Origin: Cephalopachus bancanus
Taxonomy: Eukaryota; Chordata; Mammalia; Primates; Tarsiidae
NCBI GenBank assembly: GCA_027257055.1
Contig: JAPVLO010000384.1
Location: forward strand, 868,001-932,000
Reading direction: 5' to 3'
Length of the DNA: 64,000 nt
Below are positions 12,353 to 25,130 of this stretch, piece after piece (within the stretch, counting starts at the first letter, position 1; each line of letters opens with the position of its first letter). A program made the position numbers and the translations under genes. Under the pieces are notes generated by a model. It was not told where the DNA came from, did not search any database, and saw only the letters and a program-made list of their open reading frames with translations.

Positions 12353-13295
12353 CCACAGACTGGGAAAAAATATTTGCCAACTCCATGTCTGACAACGGCC
12401 TAACATCTAGGACCTACAAGGAACTCAAACATGCCGAAAAGAAAAAAACCAAACAGCCCCATTACAAAGTGGGCCAAAGACATGAATAGACACCTCTCAA
12501 AAGAAACATATGAGCAGCCAACAGATACATGAAAAAATATTCAGCCTCACAGGTCATAAAAGAAATGCAAACTAAAACCACACTGAGATACCACCTAACT
12601 CCAGTCAGGATGGCCATCATCAATAACTCAATAAATAACAGATGCTAGAGAGGATGTGTTTACACTGCTGGTGGGAGTGTAAACCAGTTCAGCCTCTGTG
12701 GAAAACAGTGTGGCGATTCTTAAAAGTTCTAAAAATTGACCTTCCATATGACCCCACAATTCCCCTGCTGGGAATATACCCGGAAGAACTCAAATCATTC
12801 TATGAAAAAGATACCTGTATGTGCATGTTTATCGCAGCATGGTTCACAATAGCAAGAACATGGAACCAACTAACTGTACTGCCCATGAAAAGAGGACTGG
12901 ATAAAAAAAATGTGGTACATATACACGATGGAATATTACGCAGCCATAAAGAACAAAATCACGAACTTTGCAGCAACCTGGATGGACTTAGAATCTATAA
13001 TACTGAGTGATCTTTCACAGAAACAAAGAACTGAGTATCACATGTTCTCACTCATAAGTGGATCTTGAACAAATATTGTGATACTATAAGAAAAGGATTG
13101 ACAGTAGCGGGAAACTGCAGGGGTGAGGGGGGACAGGGAGGTAGGATTGGCAGTCGTGGGAAACTGCCTGGGGAAGGAGGGGCACACCTCATCAACAAGG
13201 GGACCTGCACAATGAATATTTGTGTACCTAACCCTGAATTGTACCCCACAATTTTAAAATAAAAAATTTAAAGGCAAAAAAAAATAGAGAGTAAA
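12353..13295 (+). mobile_element. 5'-truncated L1 with perfect target duplication
   Basis: Covers the ORF2 end (frame broken; about 120 codons remain open at 12642-13010) and the 3'UTR, ending in the family tail. AAATTGGGTCTCCCG flanks both sides, at about 12338 and 13297. Confidence 0.93.
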
Positions 13296-13311
13296 TAAAT
13301 TGGGTCTCCCG

Positions 13312-14018
13312 GGGAGACACCCAAGTTGCAGTCCGGCTTCCCTTCCAGGAAGTCCCCATGTCCCCAGTACTGGTGTTTCTGTTCATCCTGAATGTCCTCA
13401 CTGTTCTCTTTGCAAGATCTCGAGCCTTGTCAATTCCTCTGTGTTGTCCTCCATGCCCTATGACTGGAACGGATATTTCCAACCATGAAAAGGCCTGTTT
13501 AGTTCTTTCAGCTTTGTTCTTTGTGCCTCTACTGTCCTTCTTCTGGCCTTTCTCCTCACCATGCCCGGTTAGTTCTCCCAGTTATAATATTTCTTGCATT
13601 GATTCTTGAATACCGTAAAACATCATGTAAACTCCCTCTACTTAAATTGAACACAGGAAAAATGTTTAGAACAAAAAAGGGTGCACGTAATTTGCTTAAC
13701 TCTCTTTGAGACATTCTGGCTTCCGAAGTTAAAGAAATTTACTGAAAGATCATTCGAGAATGCTACAGATACACAAAAATTATTTCAAACTCTTCATGCA
13801 TAGCTGCAAACATCCTACAGGATGAAGGTTGGCTTGAGAACCTAAAGAGAGAGATTTTCTTAAATCTAAATGTCTACAGATCTTGTTTTCTCACCATAGA
13901 CACAAAATAGGTCACTATGTGACGATCTCGCATGTTAGCTAGCTTGATTGTAAAAACAAGCTTACTATATATTTCATGTCAATACATTATGTTGTATACC
14001 TTACATATATGTAATTTT
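13312..14018. other. Unique intron sequence
   Basis: No gene or repeat recognised. Confidence 0.4.
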
Positions 14019-14303
14019 TTTTTTTTGAGTTGGAGTCTCACTCTGTCGCCCAGACTGGAGTGCAGTGGTCACTCCCAAGTCACCGCAGCCTCGCCCTGCT
14101 GGGCTCCGGCGATCCTTCGCCTCAGCCTTCCGAGTAGCTGGAACTACAGGCGCGCGCTACCATGCTCGGCTGATTTTTGATTTATTGTAGAGATGAGGTC
14201 TCGCCAAGTTGCCCAGGCGGGTCTTGAACCTGTGGGCTCAGGCAATCCACTCACCTCAGCCTCCCAAAGGTGCGATATTACAGGCTGAGCCACTGAGCCC
14301 AGC
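14019..14303 (-). mobile_element. Alu, young subfamily
   Basis: Antisense dimer flanked by CATATATGTAATTTT duplications. Confidence 0.95.
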
Positions 14304-14511
14304 TCATATATGTAATTTTTAATGAAATCAACCAAAAAATAACAAACATATGCTCCGTCAAAGCAGGCAAGCATAAGTACAAATAGACTTACCATTTACC
14401 CCTCTGAAAATACCTGCATTTGTTCCATTTCTATCAAGGAAGTTTGGTGATTTGAGAAAATACTGACTTTGGGTGATATTTTGTAAGCATATGACTAAAA
14501 TTCTGTGAATT

Positions 14512-14803
14512 AGCTGGGCTCGGTGGCTCAGCCTGTAATCCCACGCCTTTGGGAGGCTGAGGTGAGTGGATTGCCTGAGCCCACGGGTTCAAGACCTGCC
14601 TGGGCAGGCGAGACCTCATCTCTACAATAAAATAAAAAAACTAGCCGGGCGTGGTAGCGCGCGCCTGTAATTCCGGCTACTCAGAAGGCTGAGGTGGAAG
14701 GATCGCCGGAGCCCAGCAGGTCGAGGCTGCGGTGGCCGGGAGCAGCAACTGCACTCCAGTCTGGGCGACAGAGTGAGACTCCAACTCAAAAAAAAAAAAA
14801 AAA
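14512..14803 (+). mobile_element. Alu, young subfamily
   Basis: Sense dimer with poly-A. Flanks read AAAATTCTGTGAATTA and AAAATTTTGTGGATTA. Confidence 0.95.
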
Positions 14804-15999
14804 TTTTGTGGATTAGTACTTGCTCCAACATTTCAAACAGCACAAAGCTCTTGCTAAAACACAGGATCTGGCAAGGATTTTACTTAGCCTGACAATACGG
14901 ATAATTTGTCAGCTAGCAATGATGGAGAGTTATTTTACCATCTCACTCATTGCCAGGGAAGAAAAATAGAGGAAGAACAAACCGAACATTCTCTAATCTT
15001 TTGGTTTACTCAATGGTCAGAACATGTTCAATTCTCTTTGAGATTAGTGGGACCTACTGAATTCATTTTCCCAATGTTCACCTATTTAAGGTCAGAGGGA
15101 GGATGTGACCTATTCTGCTGAGCAGAAGCAAGTGACAATTCCAGAGGTTGCCTGGGTCGACTGACACTTTTTCAAAGGCAGTTTCACCTTCTTAAAACTT
15201 AAACACTAAGGAAACATTTATTTTTGGGCATTTGTATCCATGCCTCCTGATCCATTATAGATGCCCCTGCCATTTCTACCTTTGAATTTCTAAGATGCCA
15301 CTTTTCCTTAATGCAAGTGATGCTTTTTTGATTAAAATGCAATTGTGTTGTGTACCTGTCCTAATGCAGTTCTCCACAAGATGACCCAGGTGACACTCGT
15401 TCCTCACATTCTCATAAGTGGCCTTGTCAGCTCTTGGTTCCTCTTGGCTTCAAACCGTCTGATGGGTGCCTCCCACTCTTGCAAAAATGGGCAAAAGAGG
15501 GGCGGAAACATGTGCCTTCGATCCTAATTCTGATATTCCTTTGCAGGGGCCGAGATTCAGGAACACGAGGCAGAAATCTCCGTAGCTATGCATATCTCAC
15601 ACTCCTGTCTCTTGAGCAGTGATAAATGGGAGAATGGACAACTATAGTCTGGTTAGATGCTACCCGGACCATCCAACCTACACCTGTGCCTCTCTCTTCA
15701 GCCTTCCTCTGAACACCTCTCTGTTCTTACTCTACCTAAGTGCATACATCCCTACTCATCCTTCCAATCCTACAAAAACCAACTACCTGTTACCACGAAT
15801 GGCAAACACACCTTTCAGATGATGCCGAAGCACATTCCATCAGGAAATCTGCTTCCTTTGTGCACAAGATGAATGTCTAAATCATCACCAGATTTTGCCT
15901 GCTTTAGTTCTGGCTTGGTATCTTTCATGTTGGGGTAATGGATAAAGCACCCTCTGTTTTTACCCACTACGATAAGCTCCTTGAAGATATACCAAGATG
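14804..15999. other. Unique intron sequence
   Basis: No exon or clear repeat. The stretch 15640-15800 is pyrimidine-rich but has no element I can name. Confidence 0.4.
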
Positions 16000-16045
16000 A
16001 TTAATTTTATGTGTCAGCTTGACTGAGCCATGGTAGCCACATGCT
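16000..16045 (+). mobile_element. MLT1-type LTR start fragment
   Basis: GATTAATTTTATGTGTCAGC TTGACTGAGCCATGG resembles the 5' start of MLT1 (MaLR) LTRs. Only about 45 bases precede the L1 junction. Confidence 0.6.
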
Positions 16046-18565
16046 GGTTATGCATGCATGTATTTATTTATTTTAGAGGTGTGGGGTATGTATGAGGATT
16101 TGCTACTAAGTATATTGCCTGAAGACAAGGTTTGAACTCTCTCATGGTACCCAGTGGGTGGTTGTGTGCCTTTTATCTTCTCTCTCATCCTCTCTCCTTT
16201 AGCACTGCCCAGCATCTGTTGTTCCCTCTCTTGTGCCCAATATTTAGTGCCCACTTATAAGTGAGAACATGTAGTGTCCAATTTTTTGTTTCCATGACAG
16301 TTCACTTAAAATGATGGTTTCCAGCTGAATACATCCATGCTGCTGCAAGGGGCAAGATTGTGTTCTTCTCTATGGCTGTATAATATTTCTCCAAGTATAT
16401 GTACCACATTTTCTTTATCTAGTTCAGATGGTAGTAGGCCACTCCATGCCCCCAAGAGTACTCCTTTCAATGGGCACCTGGGTTGGTTTCATGTTTTTGC
16501 TATTGTGAATAGTGCTGCAATAAACATATGCGTGCAGGTGTCTTTTTGGTAGAGTGATTTGTGTTCCTTTGGGTGTATTCCCAGAAGTGAGATGGCTGGG
16601 TTTTATAGTAGCTCAATTTTTAGTTCTCTGAGAAATCACCACACTGCTTTCCAGAGACTGAATGAGCTTACTTCTTCACCGACAATGTAGAACCATTCTT
16701 CTTTCTTTGAAGCCTTGCCACACCTGCTGTATTTTGACTTTTTAATGATAGCCATCCTGATTGGAGTGAGGTGGTATTTCCTTGTAGTTTTTATGTGCAT
16801 TTCTCTGATAATTAGTGAGGCTGGTCATTCTTTTCATACGTTTGTTGGCTGCTTGGATGTCTTCCTCTGAGAAATGTCTGTTCATGTCCCTTGCTTACTT
16901 TTTTTTCTTGCTCACTTTTTAATGGGATTATTATTGTTTTTTCCTGTCAATTCATTTACGTTCCTTACATATCCTAGATGTCAGGCCTTCATCAGAAACA
17001 TAGCTTGCAAATGATTTTTCTCATTCTGTGGGTTGTCTCTTTACTCTTTTGATGGTTCCTTTAGCTGTGCAAAATTTTTTAGCTTGACATGGCCCTGTCA
17101 ATTTTAGCTTTTGCTGCATTTGTTTTCAAGGACCATGAATTCATTTCCTAAGCTGATAACCAGGAGGATATTCCCTAAGTTTCCTTATAAGATTCTTATA
17201 GTTTGAGACTTCACATTAAGACCTTGATCCAGGCATATCATAGACAGCTCTTATTATTTTGAGGAATGTTTCTTTGATGCCTAGGTGTTCAAGGATTTTT
17301 TTTTAAATCAAAAAGAGATGTTGTATTTTATTTGTTTTAATTTTTGTATATGGTGATAGGTAAGGGTTCAGTTTCTTTTTTCTGCATGTGGTAGCCAGTT
17401 TTCTTAGCATCATTTGCTAAATATGGTTTTCTTTTCCCAGTGTTTGTTTTTGTCAGCTTTGTCAAAGATGAGTTGGTTGAAGGTCTGCAGTTTTATTTCC
17501 AGATTCTCTATCCTGTTCCACTGGTCTATGTATTTACTTTTGTACCAATACCATGCTGTCTTGGTTACTGTAGCCTTGTAATAAAGTTTGAAGTCTGGGA
17601 GTGTGATATCTCCAGCTTTGTTCTTTTTTGCTGAGGGTTGTTTTTAGCTATTTGGGCTCTTTTTTGCTTTTATGCGAATTTCAGTATTCTTTTGTAGGTC
17701 AGTGAAAAATGATATTGGTAGTTTGGTAGGGATTGCATTGAATCTGTAGATTGCTTTGGGTAGAATGGATATCTTGATGATATTGAATATTCTAATCCAT
17801 GAGCAGGAGATGTTCTTCCATTTGTTGGTGTCAACTTTGATTTCTTTGAGTAGTGTTTTGCAGTTCTTACTGTAATGATTTTTCACTTCTTTTGTCAGAT
17901 TAATGTCAAGTTTTTTTGTGGCTGTTGTGAATGGAATTGTGTTTTGATTTGTTTTTCAACCTGCTTGTTGTTGGTATATAGAAATGCAGCTGATTTTTGC
18001 CCACTGACTTCACATTCCAAGACTTTACCAAAGTTGTTTACTAGTGAAAGGAGGTTTTTGACAGACTCTGTAGGGTTTTCTAGGTATAGAATCAGATGAT
18101 CTGCAAATAAGAATAATTTAACTTCCTCTTTTCCTATTTGAATACCTCTAATTTCTTTCTCTTGCCTGATTGCTCTGGCTAGGACTTCTAGTACTATGCT
18201 GAGTAGGAGGATCAGAGTGGGCACCTTGTCTTGTTCCCGTTCTTACAGAGAATGCTTTAAGCTTTTGCCCATTAGGTATGATATAGGCTGCAGATGTATC
18301 ATAGACAGCGCTTATTATTTTGAGGAATGTTTATTTGATGTTGTATTTTATTGAATGCTTTTTCCCCCCTGCATCTATTGAAATAATCACGTGGTTCTTG
18401 GTTTTTACACCTTTTTATATGGTGGATTACATTTATTGATTTGCGTATGTTGAACCACCTTATATCCTGGGAAAGAAGCCCACCTGGTCATGATGGATGA
18501 TCCTTGTGCTGCTGGATGTGATTTGCTAGATTCTTGTTGAGAATTTTAGACCAAGCTGAGGTTTC
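16046..18565 (-). mobile_element. L1 3' half, antisense
   Basis: Antisense 3'UTR (from about 16060) through ORF2 to the reverse-transcriptase region, ending near 18560. ORF2 is broken by stops. It directly abuts L1 5' sequence in the opposite orientation. Confidence 0.9.
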
Positions 18566-19370
18566 TCAGATGGTCACCTGGTGACGAGGGGGATAGACAG
18601 TTCTAAGCCTCATGCAGCCCTAGAAGTGGCCCCATCAGGAGATCGAGAGAATACTCTTGGAGAAGAAAGGGGTGAATGAAAGCAACAGCCTTTCTTCTCT
18701 ACACGCTTCATGCACGTCTCTGTGGTCCCAGTCAGGGGGGAGACAGCCTAGGCCCTCCCATCACACCCTTCCTGCACCACTAGTCACAGAGAACTTCCCT
18801 GAATTGGGACAGAGGCCCCAGCAGGATCTACGTGTAGCCCGGGGAGCCCTAGTTCCCTGGATCCTAGTGCCAATAGCCACCAAATCCCCATGGAAAGGCT
18901 CCCAAGAACCACCCCGTAGAGCTGGTCTGTGCCAGATGTGCACTGCCCCCTCTCTCCCTCTCCATCCCCCACCAGTGGCAAAGCTCCCACCTTGGGGATG
19001 TTTCTGTGGTCCATTGCTTCAGGAGCCCACTATTGCTGCAGCAGATCCTCCCACACAGCAGGGTGGGAACTAGGAGGTAGGGCACCTCTGTACAGTGCAG
19101 TGCAGAGACCCCACCCACCTGTGGATGAGGGAGGATAACACCTCTCTATGAATACAGCTGTTTCCCTTCTACACTTGGGCAAAAAAAGCAGTTCTGCCTA
19201 GATGGAAGGAGGCCATTCCATGCCCCCAAGGGCACCTGAGCCAGGGTAGAGCCAGGGACCCCTCCTGGCTACCTGCCAACCCTGTTGAAGAGACACAGGG
19301 GATGGTGAGGAAGATTCTGAGCTCTGACCAGCCAGCAAACCTGGTGCTTGTGCTGGAGCGAGGGGACTGT

Positions 19371-19670
19371 TTCTTTCTTTCTTTCTTTCTTTTTTTGAGT
19401 TGGAGTCTCACTCTGTCGCCCAGACTGGAGTGCAGTGGCCACTCCCGGCCACCACAGCCTCGACCTGCTGGGCTCCGGCGATCCTTCTGCCTCAGCCTTC
19501 CAACTAACTGGAATTACAGGCATGCATTACCATGCCCGGATGATTTTTTGATTTATTGTACAGATGAGGTCTCACTGCCCAGGTGGGTCTCGAACCCGTG
19601 GGCTCAGGCAAATCCACTCACCTCAGCCTCCCAAAGGCGCGGGACTAAAGGCCGAGCCACTGAGCCCGGC
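19371..19670 (-). mobile_element. Alu in L1 5'UTR
   Basis: Antisense dimer with a CTTT-rich tail, flanked by GAGGGG(A)CTGTTTCT duplications. Confidence 0.95.
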
Positions 19671-20406
19671 TGAGGGGCTGTTTCTGAACTGGAGGAAGAG
19701 TTTTGCTCCACTCTCACCAGACTTCACCCAGAAGGTCTCCATGCAGTTCACCACACTGTCCTTCCCACAGACAGACCAGAGGAGGGAGGTCAGGTTAAAA
19801 AACAACAACAACACGAACTGCCAACACAATAGTAGCAACTTTATCTAAAATAATAAAAATAAAATATAAAGAGTCTTCCCTCACAGATAAGGAAGAACCA
19901 GTGAAAAAACACTGGCCATCCCCAAAGCCTTAATGATTTGACATTCACAAGAGGGTTTCACAGATCCCAAGCAATGGAACCCATCAGGAATGACCCGGTG
20001 CTGATGACAGACACAGAATTCAGAGTATAGATGGTAAAGACACTCAAGGAGGTCAACAAGAAAGTGGACATGGAAATCATCCAGAGCACAAAAACAGGAC
20101 AGGAAATGAAAGCTGAGATGGCTATTTTAAGGAAAAAACCAAGCTGGACTTCTGGAAATGAAGACTTCTCTCCTGAATTTCAAAAACACAGTGGCAAGCC
20201 TTAGCAGCAGAATTAACCCTGCAGAGGATAGCTTCAGAGCTTGAGGATCAAATTATTGGACTAACCCAGTGTAACAAACAACAAGGAGAAAAGACTTAGG
20301 AAGAATGAACAAAGCCTACCAGAGGTCTGAGATTATGTAAAGAGACCAAATCTACAATTGATTGGCATTCCTGAGAGAGAAGAGAATACTCTGGAACAGT
20401 TTTCTT

Positions 20407-20723
20407 TTCTTTCTTTTTTTTTTGAGTTGGAGTCTCACTTTGTCGTCCAGACTGGGGTGCAGTGGCTGCTCCCGGCCACCGCAGCCTCGACCTGCGGCAA
20501 TCCTCGACCACAGCCTCGATTGCTGTGGCAATCCTTCTGCCTCAGCCTTCCAAGTAGCTGGAACTACAGGCACGCGCTACCATGCCCGGCTAATTTTTTA
20601 TTTTATTGTAGAGATGAGGTCTTGCCAAGTTGCCCAGGTGGTTCTCAAACCCGCGGGCTCAGGCAATCTACTCACCTCAGCCTCCCAAAGCACGGGATTA
20701 CAGGCTGAGCCACTGAGCCCGGC
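20407..20723 (-). mobile_element. Alu with internal duplication
   Basis: Antisense dimer flanked by CTGGAACAGTTTTC. About 30 extra bases at 20490-20530 repeat the CAGCCTCGA and GCAATCCT blocks of the right arm. Confidence 0.93.
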
Positions 20724-20998
20724 TCTGGAACAGTTTTCCAAGAGATCACCCAATAAAAAAATTTCCTGTCTCACTAGAGAGGTAGCCATGCAGACACAAG
20801 AGATCTAGAGAAATCCTGTGAGGTATTACATGAGAAGACCAACCTCAACGCACATTATAATCTGACTCTCCAAAGGGAGCATGAAAGAAACAATCCTAAA
20901 GGCAGCTAGAGAGAAGGGACAGATCACCTACCAAGGAAGACTCAGTAAAAAACTTATAAGCCAGAAGGGACTGGGGTCTCATCTTTAACATTTTTAAA

Positions 20999-21310
20999 AA
21001 AATTTTTTAAATTTTAATTTAATTTAATTTAATTTTTTAGTTGGAGTCTCACTCTGTCACCCAGACTGGAGTGCAGTGGCCGCTCCCAGCCACCGCAGCC
21101 TTGACCTGCTGGGCTCTGTCGATCCTTCCGCCTCAGCCTTCCAAGTAGCCGGAATTACAGGCATGTGCTACCACGCCCGGCTGATTTTTTGATTTATTAT
21201 AGAGATGAGGTCTCTCTGCCCAGGTGGGTCTCGAACCCGTGGGCTCAGGCAATCCACTCACCTCAGCCTCCCAAAGGCGCGGGATTACGGGCTGAGCCAC
21301 CGAGCCCGGC
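20999..21310 (-). mobile_element. Alu, young subfamily
   Basis: Antisense dimer with a TTTAA-type tail. ATCTTTAACATTTTTAAAA on the left is duplicated as ATCTTTAACATTTTAAAA on the right. Confidence 0.95.
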
Positions 21311-21784
21311 TATCTTTAACATTTTAAAAGAAAAGCAGTTCAGGTCAATAATTTCCTATTCTGCCAAGCTAAGCTTCATTTATGAAGGAGAATTAAGAGC
21401 CTCCCCAGACATCCAATCCTTAAGAGAATATGCCAACCTCCAGAACAGCCTTTCAGGCGATGCTTAAGAAAGTTTGAAGTGCTGATATTTGGACAAATAT
21501 TATTCTAGGTGTTTCTCTGAAGGTATGAAGATGAGATTAACATTTTAATCATGGACTTTGAATAGAGCAGATTATCCTCCATAATGTGGGTGAGCCTCTT
21601 CCATTTAGCTGAAGGCCTCCATGAAAAAAAAGACTGCAACTTGGGTGAGACCTCATCTCTTGACCATCCGCTTAATAAAGGACTCGTGATTCAAATTCTG
21701 GCAGGCTGGCATGTTGTTTTCTCACAATTCAGTCGTAACAATTTTATTTAAGTAAAATATTTCTTGTATCCTCTTTCTTTCTCC

Positions 21785-22100
21785 CTTTTGCACCCATGCC
21801 CCCAAAGCTTCACACCAAATACAGAAAACAAAATCTCCCACTCTGTTTTTCACCCAGCAAGCTGTAGTCAGACTAACTTTCCTAAGCTCTGTTTTTATCA
21901 CTCCTGATCATTTTCTGAATGCTCAGAATGAGCTTCTTTTTCTGGTTTCTAAGGCCCTGCTTGATATATATCTTTCCCCTACTTATATCTCTGCATTCTT
22001 TCCTGAAACTCACTCCAACCTTTGCAGCTCAGCTCATGAAACTTGCTCTACTTGAAGGGTAGTCTCCCCTCTCTTCAGCCAAATCCTGGCACTCTCCCAG
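21785..22100 (+). mobile_element. L2-like fragment
   Basis: Decayed sequence with L2 landmarks such as TCACTCCTGATCATTTTCTGA and TTTCTAAGGCCCTGC. Assigned by eye. Confidence 0.5.
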
Positions 22101-22204
22101 CCCATTTCAAGATCCGTAAGTGCCTTCTTTGATACCTCTGTTGCTCACTGATTTTTCTCTTCTGATCTAAAATAGTTAAACATACATGTTTAGTCTCTGT
22201 AACC

Positions 22205-22507
22205 GCCCCCCCTACTTTTAAATGTGGTATCTCATTCTGTTGCCCAGGCTGGAGTACAGTTGCACAATTGCAGCTCACTGCAGCCTCAACCTCCGGGGCT
22301 CAGGAGATCCTTCAGTCTCAGGCTTCTGAGTAGCTGGGACTCCAGGTATGTGTCACCATGCCTAGTTAATTGTTTGACTTTTTTTTGGATGGAGAAGAGG
22401 TTTTGCTATGCTGCCTAGGCTCATCTCTAACTCCTGGGCTCAAGCAATCCTTCTACCTCAGCCTCCCAAAGTGCTGGGATTATGGGTATGAACTCCCACG
22501 CCCGGCC
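22205..22507 (-). mobile_element. Alu, old (J-like)
   Basis: Antisense dimer with ancestral features (TTGCAGCTCACTGCAGCCTC, GTAGCTGGGACTCCAGG) and many private changes, unlike the young subfamily. Confidence 0.9.
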
Positions 22508-22769
22508 TTATAAATCTCTTTAAGTTGTCTTTATATATTGTTCCCTATTTTATATGTATAAGTCTTGAATACAAGAAATAAATGGGAAGTTCACTGTGGT
22601 CTGGTGTGAAATTGTCTTTTTCAGAGCTGTTCCCTGCACCTGAACAATTCTGCTGTGTGTGTGACTGGTTCTGGTGTGACTGTAACTAGGAGTTCTCCAA
22701 CCTGAAATTTGAATCTACTCCCAACTTTAGGCCTTGGAAATGTCACAGACATATATACTGAAGCATCGT

Positions 22770-22965
22770 TATCTAAAGTTGGGATTGTGTTATTGCTAGC
22801 TGCCGTAGCAGGATACCATAGACTGGGTGGCTGAAACAACTGCAATTTATTTCTCACAACTCTGAGAGCTGGGAAGTCCAAGATCAAGGCAGTGAAAATT
22901 CCAGTGTCTAGTGAGGTCACTCTTCCTGGTTTCCAGATAGTTGTACTCTAGTTGTAGTCCCACAG

Positions 22966-23030
<65 letters not shown>

Positions 23031-23130
23031 TCTCTTCTATCTCTTTTTGCAATGCCTCTGCCCTCATGACTGACTTAACTCCCAATACCATTACCTTGGG
23101 GATTGAAGTCTTTCTTCCTTAAGTCTTATG
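22770..23130. mobile_element. MaLR/ERVL-like LTR fragment, family uncertain
   Basis: GATACCATAGACTGGGTGGC, then TTATTTCTCACAACTCTGAG and AAGTCCAAGATCAAGG, is a familiar decayed mammalian repeat, probably LTR-derived. It is interrupted by the AG repeat. Confidence 0.5.
22968..23025 (+). repeat. (AG)n microsatellite
   Basis: About 28 uninterrupted AG units. Confidence 0.95.
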
Positions 23131-24060
23131 GTAACATTTTTTCTTGGGAATACATTCTCTATTTTCCACCTGTGATAACTGAGTGATATGCTTTTAAATT
23201 AAGATTTCTGTTGAAATTGTCATAATGACTTAGAAATGCATTTAAAGGTTTATTCATGCAGAGATGTTCCCCTTGTCATGAGAGTTATTTACCACCAAAA
23301 GAATAGAGCTCAACAGGCTTATTCCAATTGTTTCAGCGCTGCCCAGTGAGAAAAGAAGACAGAACCAAGATGGTTTCTGGATAACCTGTGAGGACCACGT
23401 AGCCTGTGGTGCGGCTGTATGCCTTTACCCAGCCTGGAGTTGCCGTAGGCTGTTTTTCTTGCATCGGTGAGATGCTGGTATTTTGACTAGAGTTATCAAG
23501 ATAAAAATACAACCCCTGCAGTGTGTTAGGGGCCACTCCAAGAAACGAGAAGAGATAGAATACAGATGCTAATGCAAAAGGACAGGACACAGGAAACAAA
23601 TTAAAAACCAAACCCCAACAAAAACCCATAGGCTGTCGGGCTGAGGCCTCTGAGTGGGGATGTGCAGAATAAGAAAGCATGCAGAAGCATCACTCATGGA
23701 TATTTGTGGGTCTCTTTCTTTGTGCAAACCTGAGCTAGCAAGCTCATAAGATCAGGTGGAAGCATTAAAAGTGGCCGTATCAAGCACCTGAGAACCGATG
23801 AAGGCAGACAGCTCCCAGGATGTGCTCATTCGTCACTGACAAATGGTAATGAAGGGACTTTCTGACACCTGAGAGTACTGGCCAAAGCCAGTTCACTGGT
23901 CCAGCACAGAAATCACAGACATGTAGGTGACCACTTCCCACTAACGAGCCTGGAACAGACAGCGCCTGTCACTCAGGGCGACATTTCCTGCTGAGCCTGT
24001 GCATGGATTCAGGATTCTTCATATTGGTTTTACCCCTTAAGTACCAACCAAAACAATGCA
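23131..24060. other. Unique intron sequence
   Basis: No gene. The open frame at 23333-23680 (minus) has no family resemblance or flanking splice logic. Confidence 0.4.
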
Positions 24061-24249
24061 ATTCTGTCCATCTCTCCCCCCCAACCCAGGTCCTAGCTAT
24101 CCACATTTCTGGCCTGCATTCCTATGAAGAATCTTCTAATCGACTGCTTGCCTCTGCTGACTTTCAGGCCTTTCTCCAAAGCGTAGTCAGAAGGGTCTGG
24201 TTAAACTCAAATTTGCTGTGTCATCACTTTGCTTGAAACCCTTGAATGA
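24061..24249 (+). mobile_element. L2 fragment
   Basis: Decayed L2 text ending in TCACTTTGCTTGAAACCC TTGAA, interrupted by the next Alu and perhaps continued at 24542-24650. Confidence 0.5.
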
Positions 24250-24541
24250 GTCTTTATTTATTTATTTATTTTTTGAGTTGCAGTCTCACTCTGTCGCCCA
24301 GACCGTTCCCGGCCACCCCAGCCTCGACCGCTGGGCTCCTGAGATCCTTCCGCCTCAGCCTTCCAGTAGCTGGAACTACAGGCGTGTGCTACCACACCTG
24401 GCTAATTTTTTTTTTTGATTTATTGTAGAGATGAGGTCTCACCAAGTTGCCCAGGCAGGTCTCGAACCCGTGGGCTCAGGCAATCCATTCACCTCAGCCT
24501 CCTAAAGCGCGGGATTACAGGCTAAGCCACCGAGCCCGGCC
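24250..24541 (-). mobile_element. Alu, young subfamily
   Basis: Antisense dimer with an ATTT-rich tail. A few bases around the usual GGAGTGCAGTGG block are missing. Confidence 0.95.
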
Positions 24542-25130
24542 CTTCAATATTTTCAGAGCATCATCTCTTCTAATTCCTGTGCTCTGGCTACAGGGCTGCC
24601 GTGACTCCCCCTCAATGTGTCCCCAATTTCAACCACTCTGCTCGGCTCAAAACACTCTCTACCACGTCGCCTCAATTTTTATTTTTGTCTTCTTGTCGCC
24701 TGGATCTCAGTTTAAGCACGACTTCCTTAAGAGAATTAGCTGGCTATATGGACTTGATAATAAAGAATATTGCATATCTTATTTGTAAATTGTGTTTCAT
24801 ATCCTTTGTATCAGCACGCTTTTATAATAAAAGTCTCTATGTCTATATATTCCACTTTTTTTTCTTTGAGATCGGTTGTCAAACATTTACCAGCACACAC
24901 AGATGAGTTTAACGAGCTGCATTGGACATCTTCTTTTTCCCTGCTTCACTTCGATCACCCTACTGGCTCTGCTGGAAACGTCTCTGAAATAAACTGCCAT
25001 TGAATCCTTGTTTTGGGGTCTGTTTGGGGGTGGGGGAGACCCAAGCCATGACAGACATGAAGTATGTCTGCTCTATTTATCAATTTATCCCCTAGTGAGC
25101 AACGTATTTGTTGAATGAACAAATGAATGA
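24542..25130 (+). other. Intron with L2-like 3' end
   Basis: Mostly unassigned. TATTTGTTGAATGAACAAATG at about 25107 is the characteristic end of L2. Confidence 0.45.

Larger units (their letters stand above)
18566..21490 (+). mobile_element. L1 5' half (5'UTR and ORF1), sense
   Basis: GC-rich 5'UTR-like sequence (18570-19800) is followed by ORF1-like sequence. Recognisable blocks are ATTCAGAGTATAGATGGTAA, CTACAATTGATTGGCATTCC and CCAAGCTAAGCTTCATTTAT. The ORF1 frame has multiple stops. Three Alus are inserted (19371-19670, 20407-20723, 20999-21310). Confidence 0.8.

Noticed and set aside
18657..19073. 138-codon frame and overlapping frames on the other strand
   Set aside because: GC-rich L1 5'UTR-like sequence; open in several frames at once.
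23333..23680. 115-codon minus-strand frame
   Set aside because: No recognisable domain, no matching splice sites and not similar to the expected next IMPG1 exon.
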